From Bog-473 sp963751335 (GTDB lineage Bacteria; Actinomycetota; Acidimicrobiia; Acidimicrobiales; RAAP-2), in NCBI GenBank assembly GCA_963751335.1, contig CAVVUB010000008.1:1116001-1180000 (forward strand): DNA of 64,000 nucleotides, given 5' to 3'. Both the position numbers and the translations under genes were made by a program. The stretch's first letter is position 1, and the number at the start of each line of letters is the position of its first letter. The notes under the pieces were generated by a model. It saw only the letters and a list, made by a program, of their open reading frames with translations. It was not told where the DNA came from and did no database searches. Positions 50,756 to 59,654 of this stretch are shown piece after piece.

Positions 50756-51526
50756 CTATCCGTTCGTGGTGACGACCTGGGCGGTGAACGAACAGGTGTC
50801 GGTCCCAGAGTTGTAACGCTCGGAGGCAGTGAAGGTCGAGACGCTGGTGATGTTGTCGACTTGCACAGTGGCGACGTAAGGGTTCGTGGACCCGTTGCCA
50901 GGTGTGACGAAGTTGTCACCAAGGGAGGCAGTGCCTACCCCGTCTTTGTTCCACCAGGTGATCGAAGCGCCAGGGTTGTTTCCACCGTTGCTCGTGACCT
51001 CAAGCGACGCTCCATCACCAGCGCCACCGTTGTCGCAGTGCCCAATCAGATTGGCTCCAGGACTCGTGAGAAGGTTGCTGTTCTTTGACCCGGTGAGCGT
51101 CAGACGGCCACCAGTCGTGGAACCGCCGCCCTGCATGTATCCGCTGGCGGGTATTTCACCTAGCGCATTGGAGTTGATCGCCGTTGCCCCTGCTGGAAGG
51201 AAAAAGTTCGGCGTGTGCCCACCCAGCGCATTGGAGTTGACCGCTGTTCCGCTGGCGGGCAAGAAGGCAGACGAGCTGTCGCCGTCCAGCTCGCTGGCGT
51301 TCAAATTCGGCACTTGGACGCTGTTGCTCACGGCGAGCGACGGATCCGCTGCATCGGAGGACAGGCTGAGAGCCGTACCCTTCTTGTTGGTGAGCGAGGT
51401 CACGGTCTTGGCCGAGTTCGCCTTGCCGAGGACGAAGGTTCCTCCCGTCGCGGCGTAGGCCACTCCTGACAAGGAGAAGAACAAGGCAACCAGAGCTATT
51501 GCAGTCGCTGGTGTTGGACGGCGCAT
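50756..51526 (-). CDS. Secreted repeat-containing protein
   Basis: The 256-residue product has a signal peptide (MRRPTPATAIALVALFFSLS, cleavage after AYA at about residue 25). Residues 75-135 contain an imperfect repeat of the form F-LPA-GT-A-NSNALG (seen as AFLPASGTAVNSNALGGH and FFLPAGATAINSNALGEI). The C-terminal part is beta-rich (VATVQVDNITSVSTF). Similar exported actinobacterial proteins have beta-helix or beta-stalk folds; function unknown. An AAGGGG site precedes ATG 51526, which decides the start, although the frame is open much further. Two cysteines occur late (HCDNGG, DTCSF). Confidence 0.7.
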   Translation of the reverse strand: MRRPTPATAIALVALFFSLSGVAYAATGGTFVLGKANSAKTVTSLTNKKGTALSLSSDAADPSLAVSNSVQVPNLNASELDGDSSSAFLPASGTAVNSNALGGHTPNFFLPAGATAINSNALGEIPASGYMQGGGSTTGGRLTLTGSKNSNLLTSPGANLIGHCDNGGAGDGASLEVTSNGGNNPGASITWWNKDGVGTASLGDNFVTPGNGSTNPYVATVQVDNITSVSTFTASERYNSGTDTCSFTAQVVTTNG

Positions 51527-51756
51527 TACTACCCCTTTCATCAGTCTCCGGTGCTCGGATTTTGCCCGCCCCGGAGCCATCGGTACTTGAAGCGCAAAAA
51601 TAATATCGGGGTCCGTTTGCGTTTGCCGATTGTCCTCAGGCGGCGATTCGTAGGGGCGACAGGAACCCGGACCGGTGGCCCGCAAGGTCTGCCAAACGGC
51701 ACATGCCCCTGCGGACGAGGTCCTGGACCGGAAACGACTTGAGGATCGGCGTGCGA

Positions 51757-53418
51757 CTATTCCGCGGCGAGGCGCCGACGGATATCGGCCCGCAGTTCCC
51801 CTTTGGCGATCTTGGCGCCGGACGAGCGCGGCAGTTCGTCGAGCTGCACCAGCCGCTCGGGAAACCATTCTCTGCTGACCCCACGGGTGACGAGGAATTC
51901 TGTGATGTCCGAAAGAGCGATCGGCACGTTGTCCCGAGTCGCGACATAGACGCAGACTCGCTCTCCAAACGTGTCGTCGGGCATCGAGACGGCGGCCACC
52001 AGGGCGACATCGGGATGCTCGGAAATCTCCGCCTCCAGGGCAGGGGCACTGATGTTCTTGCCACCCCGGATGATGATGTCCGAAGTTCGGCCGATGACTC
52101 GCAGATAGCCGGACTCATCGATTTCGACCACGTCACCCATGAGCATCCAGCCGTCCTGAGTGAACAGCTCGGCGTTGGCCTCGTCATCGTCGAGGTAGCC
52201 GACACACGTCGCTGGTCCCTTGCAGGCGGGGATCCCGACCCGCGGCGCCTCGGTGACCACTCCACCGAGTTCGTCGAGGACTCGGACTTGCATGGCGTCG
52301 ATGACCCGGCCCGCCGTCCCGAAACGACGCTCCCGGGAGTCGGCCAGTGTCGTCCCGCTCAGTGCTCCGGTTTCGTTGGAGCCATAGAACTGCAGGACTT
52401 TGGCTCCCGTCCGGTCCTCGAACGCAGCCGCCCTGTCATAGGGAACTGCCTCGCCCCCCGTGAACATGACGCGGAGTGAAGTGAGGTCGAGTTCGTCGAG
52501 CACCGGGGAGTTCAGCATCATGATGAACTGGGTGCTCACGCACGCCAGTACCGAGACCCGGTGCTCCGCCATGGCCCGCAGTGCGTGATCGGCCCGAAAT
52601 CGAGACGTGAGAATGGTCGGACATCCGAGGATGCCGGGTGAGAAGTGTGAGGTCCACAGTCCGAAGCCGAAAGGCGCCGGAACCGCCCCGAAGAACACGT
52701 CGTCGGGCATCAGGCCACCCGACATCGCGGCCAAATGGTGGAAGAAGAACCAACGGTTTTCCGTGTGCATCACACACTTGGGCAGGCCCGTCGTGCCCGA
52801 GGTCGAATTGAGCATGAAGAGATCATTCGGGCCGAGGCCCCGTCCATCGAGAAGTCGAGTCCCTTCACTTGCATCAGGAGCCGCCATCGGCTCCCCGTCA
52901 ATGCGTACCGGTGGGCCGGGCTCGGCCAGCACGTCAGGCACGACGATGTGGCGCAATCGGGGCAATCCGTCGGCGCGCAGCCATTCGACCAGCTCGGCGG
53001 CCGGCTGCTGGTCGTGGAGGTATTCATGCGTGAGGAGGGCGGTGGCGCCGGTCCGTCCCAGGAGGTGACGGACCTCTGCTCGGCCGGCCCGGGAGCCAAC
53101 GCCGGCCACCACCAAGCCGGCCTTTTCGGCCGCCAGAAATACCGTATGGACGGTCGCACCATCGGGCAGGAGGACCCCGAGCCTCATCCCAGGCTCGAGA
53201 GGGGCTTGCACAAGAGTGGCGGCCAGTTCCCGTGAACGCTCGTGGTATTGCGCCCAAGTCAGAACGCTCTCACCAGAGGCGTCCGCTGCGATGTAGGCGG
53301 CGTCGGCGGGACGGGTCATGGCATGGCCGGCTACCACCTCGGCCAACGATCGAGTGCCCCACCAGCCCGCGTCGACGTAAGCCTGAACGAGTGCCTCATC
53401 GAACATTGGATCCGCCAT
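51757..53418 (-). CDS. Acyl-CoA ligase (AMP-dependent synthetase)
   Basis: The 553-residue ANL enzyme activates a carboxylic acid to acyl-AMP and then acyl-CoA. The P-loop is STSGTTGLPK at 205-214; YGSNETGA (A5), MLMGDVVEIDESGYLRVIGRTSD (A7) and PRSSGAKIAKGELR (A10 with the catalytic Lys) follow. The start is ATG 53418. It is preceded on the same strand by an amidohydrolase about 245 bases away and is the last gene of the minus-strand catabolic run. The substrate is unknown; the binding pocket cannot be read by eye. Confidence 0.88.
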   Translation of the reverse strand: MADPMFDEALVQAYVDAGWWGTRSLAEVVAGHAMTRPADAAYIAADASGESVLTWAQYHERSRELAATLVQAPLEPGMRLGVLLPDGATVHTVFLAAEKAGLVVAGVGSRAGRAEVRHLLGRTGATALLTHEYLHDQQPAAELVEWLRADGLPRLRHIVVPDVLAEPGPPVRIDGEPMAAPDASEGTRLLDGRGLGPNDLFMLNSTSGTTGLPKCVMHTENRWFFFHHLAAMSGGLMPDDVFFGAVPAPFGFGLWTSHFSPGILGCPTILTSRFRADHALRAMAEHRVSVLACVSTQFIMMLNSPVLDELDLTSLRVMFTGGEAVPYDRAAAFEDRTGAKVLQFYGSNETGALSGTTLADSRERRFGTAGRVIDAMQVRVLDELGGVVTEAPRVGIPACKGPATCVGYLDDDEANAELFTQDGWMLMGDVVEIDESGYLRVIGRTSDIIIRGGKNISAPALEAEISEHPDVALVAAVSMPDDTFGERVCVYVATRDNVPIALSDITEFLVTRGVSREWFPERLVQLDELPRSSGAKIAKGELRADIRRRLAAE

Positions 53419-53663
53419 GCCGGGCCTTCCCCTTCTTGCTGATGGCGAAGGGCACGTACCTGGCCTCGAGGCCAGACGTGATCATCACATCTCGCAATGT
53501 CGCATCCTATAAATCCGCAGCAGCACCCACCTCGCGGACATCATCGCGTCGCCGCCAATTCTGCGGGTCTGCCCACGAAGGGCCCCTTCGAAAGATTTGC
53601 GAGGTCGAGCGAGGCGCTGGCGGGGGTGGCGACGAAAAATGTTCTTACGCAAAAGATTGGTCG

Positions 53664-54812
53664 TTAGGTCCCGAACCTGTACAGACGTTGAGCATTGCCG
53701 GCCAGGATGGCGTCGCGCTCGGCTCGGGGTACGTCGGCGAAATTTGCGTCGATGGTGCGCCACGAGTTCGGCCAGTCGCTCCCCCCATGGGGGAAGTCGC
53801 TCGACCACATCAGCCGATCCGTTCCGATGCGGTGACGATTGGCAATGGCGTATTGATCGGTGATGTACGTGAAGTAGAAACGCTCTTCGATGTACTCGCT
53901 GGGCAGCTTGACCATCCTCGACTTTGGACCTGACGCCCGGCGACGCCAGCGATTGTCCATTTGTTCCTTGATGTACGGCACCCATCCGGCATCAACTTCC
54001 ACGAACACGATCGGCAGGTCCGGGACACGGTCGAGAACGCCTGAGTTGAGAAACTGGACGAGCACGGGCACCGCCTGCATGAACCTCAGGTCGCCCGCGG
54101 CCCTTCCGGCCGTCATCCGGCCCGGTGCATAGACATCCGAAGGGAACTCATTGACCAACCCCACATGAACGTGCAACGGAAGTTCGGCCTCGGTCAGCGC
54201 CTGAAAAACCTGATCGTCCTCTTCCATCAAGTCCGTATCACCGTGCGGGTAGCAGCCCATGAGTGCGCCGGTCACCCCCGTACGATCGCCTACTCGCTCA
54301 ATCTCTCCCAGCGCCTGATCCACACCTCGATTCGGGAGCAGGATGATGGCGCCCAGTCGAGAGGGTTCGTAGGCGCAGTACTCAATCAGCCAGTCGTTGT
54401 ACGCCTGGACCATGGCCAGGTGCAATTCGGGATCCTGATTTGCGATGACGATCTGGGAGAGCCTGGGGGTGGGATAGAACACGGCGGCATCGATGAGATC
54501 TTCGTCGAGCTCCTTCAACCGTTCCGCTGGCTCATAGCCACCAGCGGGGATGTCCTCGAACCGGACCCAAGGCTTGCGGTCGGCTCGCAAGAGCTTGGCC
54601 GATGCGTTGAACCCGAAGTTGATCGGTTCGGTCACTCCTTCGCCCACCCACGCATCGCCCTCTTCGAATTTCTCCATGCGTGGAGCGCGATCACGAAACT
54701 TGACGGGAACGCGGTCCCGCCACAGCTCAGGAGGTTCGTTGACATGCGTGTCGGCATCGATCAGTCGGTAGCCATGTCGCTCAACGTTTCCTTTGGGACC
54801 CATGGTGCTCAT
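53664..54812 (-). CDS. Amidohydrolase-2 family protein (paralogue B)
   Basis: The 382-residue protein shows the same architecture as paralogue A: DADTHVNEPPELW at the start, HVHVGLVNEF near the middle and MWSSDFPHGGSDWP near the end, which contribute metal ligands. ATG 54812 is chosen because a good AAGGGGAGG site precedes it and the 40 upstream codons have no family match. The pair differs most in the loop around residues 50-90. Both probably act on related substrates in the same pathway, for example hydrolysis or decarboxylation of a ring-cleavage product (inference). Confidence 0.85.
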   Translation of the reverse strand: MSTMGPKGNVERHGYRLIDADTHVNEPPELWRDRVPVKFRDRAPRMEKFEEGDAWVGEGVTEPINFGFNASAKLLRADRKPWVRFEDIPAGGYEPAERLKELDEDLIDAAVFYPTPRLSQIVIANQDPELHLAMVQAYNDWLIEYCAYEPSRLGAIILLPNRGVDQALGEIERVGDRTGVTGALMGCYPHGDTDLMEEDDQVFQALTEAELPLHVHVGLVNEFPSDVYAPGRMTAGRAAGDLRFMQAVPVLVQFLNSGVLDRVPDLPIVFVEVDAGWVPYIKEQMDNRWRRRASGPKSRMVKLPSEYIEERFYFTYITDQYAIANRHRIGTDRLMWSSDFPHGGSDWPNSWRTIDANFADVPRAERDAILAGNAQRLYRFGT

Positions 54813-54934
54813 TTCGACCTCCCCTTCCACTCCCGCTGGTCTAGTTCTATCGCTCATGCATCGACGTGAAACAGTCCCATACCGTTCCAGCCCCCAAGCC
54901 GGTCGATCCTGGAGGAAGTTGGTCGTTGACACTG

Positions 54935-56584
54935 CTAGTCACGCCCCCCGAGGCGTTTGACGATCTCGTACTTCTGGACCTTCCCTGACGCCGTCATCGG
55001 GAGCGCATCGAGAATCTCCAACTGTTGGGGCAACTTGTACGTGGCCAATCCGACGTCGCGAAGCCGATCGATCATCGTGGCAAATGACAGCTCGGCTCCC
55101 GATTTCAACACCACGCACGCACAGACGCGTTCGCCCAGGCGCTGGTCCGGCACACCGACCGCGGCGGCGCGATCCACTTCCGGGAAATCCAAGAGCAGAT
55201 CTTCGATCTCTCGTGGTGTGATGTTCAGTCCACCGCGGATGATGATCTCTTTCTTGCGCCCCACCACCGTCAGATAGCCGTCGGTGTCCATGGTGGCCAG
55301 GTCCCCTGAACGAACCCAGCCTCCCGGCAAATAGGTCGCTTCGGTACGCTCGGGATCGCGGTAGAAGCCGACACTGGTGTTGGGACCGCGCACATGAATT
55401 TCGCCCGTCGCGCCCGGTGCACAGACCGCGCCCGCCTCGTCACGCACCTCCACTTCGATGCCGCTGAGGGCGAGGCCATCGGTCTCGTCCGCGTGATCCA
55501 ACGAACCACCGGGCCTGTTCCACGTCGCAACCAGCACCTCGGTCGACCCGTACAGCCTCAGGACGCCGATGCCACATTCCCTGGCCCGGCGGACCAGTTC
55601 GGACGGCACCGGCGAACCCCCACAGCCAAATCTGGTCATCGCCGAGAGGCTCCGGGCATCCTCGAGCCGCTCGGCCTCGGCCACCAAGTCCTGGAGGAAT
55701 GTGGTGGAGGCCAGGGTATAGCTGGCTCGGTGTGCCGCAATGAGGTCACGGGCCACCGTGGCATCCCAGCGATCTTGGAGCACCAGCGGCAACCCGTGAT
55801 AGATGGCCAGGCGAACGCCGTAGTTGAAGCCGGTCGAATGCCCGATCGGCGAGGGCATCCACACCACATCGATGTCGCCGAGTCCCAGGTCCTCACGGGC
55901 GACACGGACGCTGAAATTGGCGGTCTCCTCTGTGTGCATGATGGCTTTGGGTGCCGCCTCGGTACCCGAGGTGAATATCAGTTCGGATACGGCGCCGGCC
56001 GCGGCGGCCTGACGACCTGCACGAAGCGCCCGTGGGCCGGTCGCCATGATGTCGCCGAACCAGACCGTGCCGCCTTCGAGCGTCCCGCTCGTGACGGGAC
56101 GTGTCTCGTCAACCACCACGTGCACGAGGTTCCGCCCGGACTCGGCAATGACCCGACGGGTTTCGGCCAGGTGATCGTGGTTTCGGTAGTTGGCCGGAGT
56201 ACACACCACCTTCGGCTCGGCGACGGTGAGAACATGGAGCAATTCCTTGCGCCTGTACACCGGCAGCAAAGGGTTGATGACGCCGCCGATCCGTTGCGTC
56301 GCCACCGCGACCACGACGAACTCGTACCAGTTCGGCAACTGGATCGATACCACGTCTCCGACGGCCACTCCGGCGTCTTCGAGCCATGCCGCGAAGATCG
56401 AGACGTCGCGCTCGAGTTCGGCGTAGCTATGAGTGGCGCTGCCCTCGCGGTCGACAACGGCGAGACGCTCGGGCCGTTCTTCGGCCATGGTCACCAGGCG
56501 GCCGGACAGCGTCGAACCGTCCCACCGGCCGTCGCGCCGGTAGGCTTCGACATCCGCCGCCTCGGTCACCAGGTTCGTCAGCAT
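54935..56584 (-). CDS. Acyl-CoA ligase, EntE/benzoate-CoA-ligase-like
   Basis: The 549-residue ANL enzyme has a variant P-loop IFTSGTEAAPKAIMHTEE in place of the usual TSGTTGLPK, VLRLYGSTEV (A5), GDLATMDTDGYLTVVGRKKEIIIRGGLNI (A7-A8) and LPMTASGKVQKYEI with the catalytic Lys. The GGxNI motif and N-terminus are like those of cyclohexanecarboxylate- or aryl-CoA ligases. ATG 56584 follows a GAGAAGG site; ATG 56614 is possible. It lies between the thiolase and the amidohydrolase, both on the same strand. Substrate unknown. Confidence 0.87.
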   Translation of the reverse strand: MLTNLVTEAADVEAYRRDGRWDGSTLSGRLVTMAEERPERLAVVDREGSATHSYAELERDVSIFAAWLEDAGVAVGDVVSIQLPNWYEFVVVAVATQRIGGVINPLLPVYRRKELLHVLTVAEPKVVCTPANYRNHDHLAETRRVIAESGRNLVHVVVDETRPVTSGTLEGGTVWFGDIMATGPRALRAGRQAAAAGAVSELIFTSGTEAAPKAIMHTEETANFSVRVAREDLGLGDIDVVWMPSPIGHSTGFNYGVRLAIYHGLPLVLQDRWDATVARDLIAAHRASYTLASTTFLQDLVAEAERLEDARSLSAMTRFGCGGSPVPSELVRRARECGIGVLRLYGSTEVLVATWNRPGGSLDHADETDGLALSGIEVEVRDEAGAVCAPGATGEIHVRGPNTSVGFYRDPERTEATYLPGGWVRSGDLATMDTDGYLTVVGRKKEIIIRGGLNITPREIEDLLLDFPEVDRAAAVGVPDQRLGERVCACVVLKSGAELSFATMIDRLRDVGLATYKLPQQLEILDALPMTASGKVQKYEIVKRLGGRD

Positions 56585-56656
56585 TCGTCGCGCCCTTCTC
56601 GTCGGCCGACCCATCCATCAGCAGCGGGTCATCGTGTTCCACGCCCGGCGTGCTCG

Positions 56657-57835
56657 TCAGTGGTCGGTGGTCAGGATCAGGGCCGAACCGTCCATCAATG
56701 CTCCTGAGGTCACCACCGCCACCTCGTGGCGGGGCGCCTGACGGAGACCACCCCGGCCCTGCACCTGAAGGACCGCTTCGGCCACCGTATTCATCCCGTG
56801 CAGATAGCCCTCAGCCAGTAAGCCACCACCGGTGTTCGTCGGGAGTGCACCGTCGAGTGCACACGCGCCGGACTGCACGAAGGTGCCCGACTCCCCCCGC
56901 TGACAGAGACCCAAGCCCTCCAATCCCATCAGGACGGTGCTCGTGAAACAGTCATAGATTTCCGCCACGTCGACATCGTCCCGGCTCACGCCTGCTCGTC
57001 CGAACAATTCGTCTCGGAGCCAGCTGGTGTAATTCCTGGTGTAGTCCTCCCACAGAAGGTGATCGCCGATATCGAGGCCGGGTCGGGGGCCGGCCCGATA
57101 ACAACCGGAGGCAACGATCGCCGGAGGATGGGCCAAATCACGCGCCCGTTCGAGCGATGTCACCACGACGGCACAGGCGCCATCGACCTCAACGGTGCAG
57201 TCGGAGCGACGGTACGGATCAACCACGTACGGCTCTTCGAGATACTCGGCCATCGCCAGCGGTTGGCGCCTCACTGCTCGGTCGTTGTCCTCCGCGTACT
57301 TGCGCTGGGTGACAGCCACTGCGCCGAGATCCTCGGGACCCTGACCAGTCTCGTACAGGAAGCGCTGTGCCCACATGCCCACATACATGAGGTAGGCCCC
57401 GTAGCCGATCGGGTAGCGATATTGGCCGCCCATGCCTGCGAATTGCATGGAACCAACCCGCGATCCCGAGCGGCCGTTGAGGGCCCGATAGACCACCACG
57501 ACGTCGGCGTCGCCCCGCGCCACTGATTGCGCCGCCTGCCATACGAGATGGCAGGGCGCCTGGCCGCCCAACTGCAGGTCGAGGGTGCTGCGCAGCGGTC
57601 CGAGGCCCAGTGCGCTGGAGACGGCCACACACGGCACGGAGTCATCCGACAGCATGAAGCTGCTCATGGCGTCGACATCTCCAAGACGGAGGCCGGCGTC
57701 CGCGACGGCACTGGCCACGGCCTCCGTCGCCAACGACAAGACGCTGCGACCGGATGCCGCGCTGATCGAGCTATAGCCGACTCCCGCCAGTGCGCCGACC
57801 CGACTCGGGCTGGGGCTGGAACTGGAACTCGTCAC
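56657..57835 (-). CDS. SCP2/Ltp-type thiolase-like protein
   Basis: The 392-residue protein is a thiolase-superfamily member of the non-specific lipid-transfer (SCP-x/Ltp) type. Features are LQLGGQAPCHLVWQAAQSVARGDADVVVV, EIYDCFTSTVLMGLEGLGLC and NTGGGLLAEGYLHGMN near the end. GTG 57835 overlaps the stop of the DUF35 gene by four bases. Such adjacent thiolase-DUF35 pairs form complexes, as Ltp2-ChsH2 in steroid side-chain degradation, where the thiolase-like partner is a retro-aldolase. A cleavage or retro-aldol step on a CoA ester is therefore likely. The frame is open 119 codons upstream but that is shadow. Confidence 0.87.
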   Translation of the reverse strand: MTSSSSSPSPSRVGALAGVGYSSISAASGRSVLSLATEAVASAVADAGLRLGDVDAMSSFMLSDDSVPCVAVSSALGLGPLRSTLDLQLGGQAPCHLVWQAAQSVARGDADVVVVYRALNGRSGSRVGSMQFAGMGGQYRYPIGYGAYLMYVGMWAQRFLYETGQGPEDLGAVAVTQRKYAEDNDRAVRRQPLAMAEYLEEPYVVDPYRRSDCTVEVDGACAVVVTSLERARDLAHPPAIVASGCYRAGPRPGLDIGDHLLWEDYTRNYTSWLRDELFGRAGVSRDDVDVAEIYDCFTSTVLMGLEGLGLCQRGESGTFVQSGACALDGALPTNTGGGLLAEGYLHGMNTVAEAVLQVQGRGGLRQAPRHEVAVVTSGALMDGSALILTTDH

Positions 57836-58254
57836 GATCGGCCGGACACTGCCTGGAACGCCAGCTCGGTCCAGGCCTCGTGGTCTACGAACGCAGCGAC
57901 CACCCGGTCTCCGATGACCACTGACCCTGGCGATTCGATACGGCCGAGCACACGAGGTCCTTCGGCCAGCTCCACTGTGGCCACGGTGTAGGGAAGCGGT
58001 CCGGTGTAGCCGGGCGACACCGCGACGTACGCCGTGACGTACGAATAGACGACACCGTGACCGGTCGACACCGTCACGTCGAATTGCGCCGAGGCGCACC
58101 AGGGGCACGTCGGTAGAAAAGGGAACCGGAAGCGGCCGCACCCCCGGCAACGCTGGAGCAGGAGCCGGTGCGTCCGCAGACCCTCCCACCACTCCGCGCT
58201 CTCGCGATCGGACTGAGGCGTGATTCCGGTGACTGACTCCTGTCGATCGGTCAC
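57832..58254 (-). CDS. DUF35 OB-fold/zinc-ribbon partner protein
   Basis: The 140-residue protein starts with WWEGLRTHRLLLQRCRGCGRFRFPF and has a rubredoxin-like zinc ribbon with two CxxC pairs (CRGCG and CPWC), then an OB-fold domain (GVVYSYVTAYVAV, YTVATVELAEGPRVLGRI). These are the domains of ChsH2-type DUF35 proteins that support an adjacent thiolase or hydratase. The GTG at 58254 is chosen over the upstream open frame, which overlaps the crotonase gene. The stop overlaps the thiolase start. Confidence 0.88.
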   Translation of the reverse strand: MTDRQESVTGITPQSDRESAEWWEGLRTHRLLLQRCRGCGRFRFPFLPTCPWCASAQFDVTVSTGHGVVYSYVTAYVAVSPGYTGPLPYTVATVELAEGPRVLGRIESPGSVVIGDRVVAAFVDHEAWTELAFQAVSGRS

Positions 58255-58258
58255 TGCA

Positions 58259-59122
58259 TCAACGGCCGCGAAACCGCGGCGAGCGCTTCTCGAGGAAGGC
58301 CTGTAGGCCTTCGGGAGCATCTTCGGAGGTGAGGCAGTAGTAGGCGTTGCGTTCTCGCTCGAAGCGAAGTCCACTGGAGAGATCACCATTGGTGGCCCAC
58401 AGGCCCTGCAGTACCGCCTTGGCGTTGGCCACGGAAAGCGGACTCTTCGTTGCCACCTGGCGAGCGAACGTCATCCCGTTCTCGAACAACTCGACATCCT
58501 CGACGCAGCGGATTGCCAGGCCCCAGTCGACTGCTTCCTCCGCGGAGAGAAATCGTCCTGAGAAGATCAACTCGGAAGCTCGCTGCAAACCGATGACCCG
58601 TGGGAGCAAGGTGAGGACACCGCCACCCCCCATCTGACCGAAATTGAGATGGCCGTCTGATATGCGGGCGCTCCGGGCCACTAGGGCGAAGTCACAGTTG
58701 AGCAGGAGTTCGAGCCCCCCGGCAGCCGTCACCCCGTTGACCAGGGCCACCACGGGGACGGGCAGCTCGCGCAGGCGTCCGAATACCCGGTGGAGGTCAG
58801 CCACGAATTGGGGAAAGGCAACCGGATCGCGCTGCAGTTCGATGTAGCTCTTGAGATCACCGCCGGCACTGAAGGCCCGGCCCTCACCGGTGAGGAGCAC
58901 GCAGCAGAGACCTTGACGCTGAGCCAGGCCGTCGAGGACGGCATCGAGTTCCCGAAGCATCTCCCAGTCGATGGCGTTCAGGCGGTCGGGTCGCGACAGA
59001 GTGATCACCGACACCAATCGAGCGGTGCCGCCTCCCTCGCTCTGGGGGGTGAGCTCGATCTCGTCAACGGCAACGGCCGGTCCTTCAGGCACCAGAGGAG
59101 TTCCTGGCCTCGTGCCCCTCAC
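58259..59122 (-). CDS. Crotonase-family protein with altered active site
   Basis: The 287-residue protein has the crotonase fold: AFSAGGDLKSY (oxyanion hole, 84-93) and NGVTAAGGLELLLNCDFALVA (129-149). One catalytic glutamate of enoyl-CoA hydratases (rat E144) is kept as E138; the second (rat E164, 20 residues on) is His158 in DGHLNFGQMGGGG. The enzyme may therefore catalyse another CoA-ester reaction such as isomerisation, hydrolysis or C-C cleavage. The start is GTG 59122. It lies four bases from the DUF35 gene and belongs to the same operon. Confidence 0.85.
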   Translation of the reverse strand: MRGTRPGTPLVPEGPAVAVDEIELTPQSEGGGTARLVSVITLSRPDRLNAIDWEMLRELDAVLDGLAQRQGLCCVLLTGEGRAFSAGGDLKSYIELQRDPVAFPQFVADLHRVFGRLRELPVPVVALVNGVTAAGGLELLLNCDFALVARSARISDGHLNFGQMGGGGVLTLLPRVIGLQRASELIFSGRFLSAEEAVDWGLAIRCVEDVELFENGMTFARQVATKSPLSVANAKAVLQGLWATNGDLSSGLRFERERNAYYCLTSEDAPEGLQAFLEKRSPRFRGR

Positions 59123-59172
59123 GTGTCCCGCAGTTCGGGTTGGCGCCGGGAGGGGTCATGTCGTCTTCTCCA

Positions 59173-59556
59173 TCACGAGGCAAGGGGTGATCGCTCAGAG
59201 CTGTCCTGACGCCCCCGGCGGTCGCTCGTCCACATCCGGGTCGAACCAACCGTAGGGTCCAGACCGATGAAGAGGAACTCGACCCCCTCGAGACCCGTCC
59301 GTCCCCCTCCTTGGGTGTAACCCCCTTGCACCCTGCGAACGTCTCCTTCCCAGCACATTCCTTCGCCCGGGATGTGGAGTTCATCGCGACGCGGGATGGA
59401 GACCCTGTCCGATGGATGCCAGTGTGTCGGCCCCGGAGCGCCTGGCTCAATCAGATCAGCATAGAGAATTTGCTGCCAGCCGGATATCAGCCTCTTCGTG
59501 AAGACTTGTGGAATGGGTGCCGCATCCTCCATGAGAATGCAGCGCGCCTCTACCAT
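59173..59556 (-). CDS. Cupin-like small protein, first gene of catabolic operon
   Basis: The roughly 127-residue protein has a short beta-strand pattern and a HWHP motif (GPTHWHPSDRVSI), later WEGDVRRVQGGYTQGGG and VEFLFIGLDPT. The HxH followed by a glycine-rich strand resembles a cupin metal site, though motif 2 is not clear. Codon use is less GC-biased at third positions than in neighbours. ATG 59556 is my choice; 59598 and 59535 are alternatives. It lies 50 bases before the crotonase and would be the first gene of the minus-strand run. The family is tentative. Confidence 0.5.
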   Translation of the reverse strand: MVEARCILMEDAAPIPQVFTKRLISGWQQILYADLIEPGAPGPTHWHPSDRVSIPRRDELHIPGEGMCWEGDVRRVQGGYTQGGGRTGLEGVEFLFIGLDPTVGSTRMWTSDRRGRQDSSERSPLAS

Positions 59557-59654
59557 CTGGATGCGTCGAGCCCAGCCATTGGTCGCGACTCTCTGCAATT
59601 CGCATCACCGCCGGTGGAGACAGCCCGCAGGACCCCGAGCATGGAAGGACGCCA

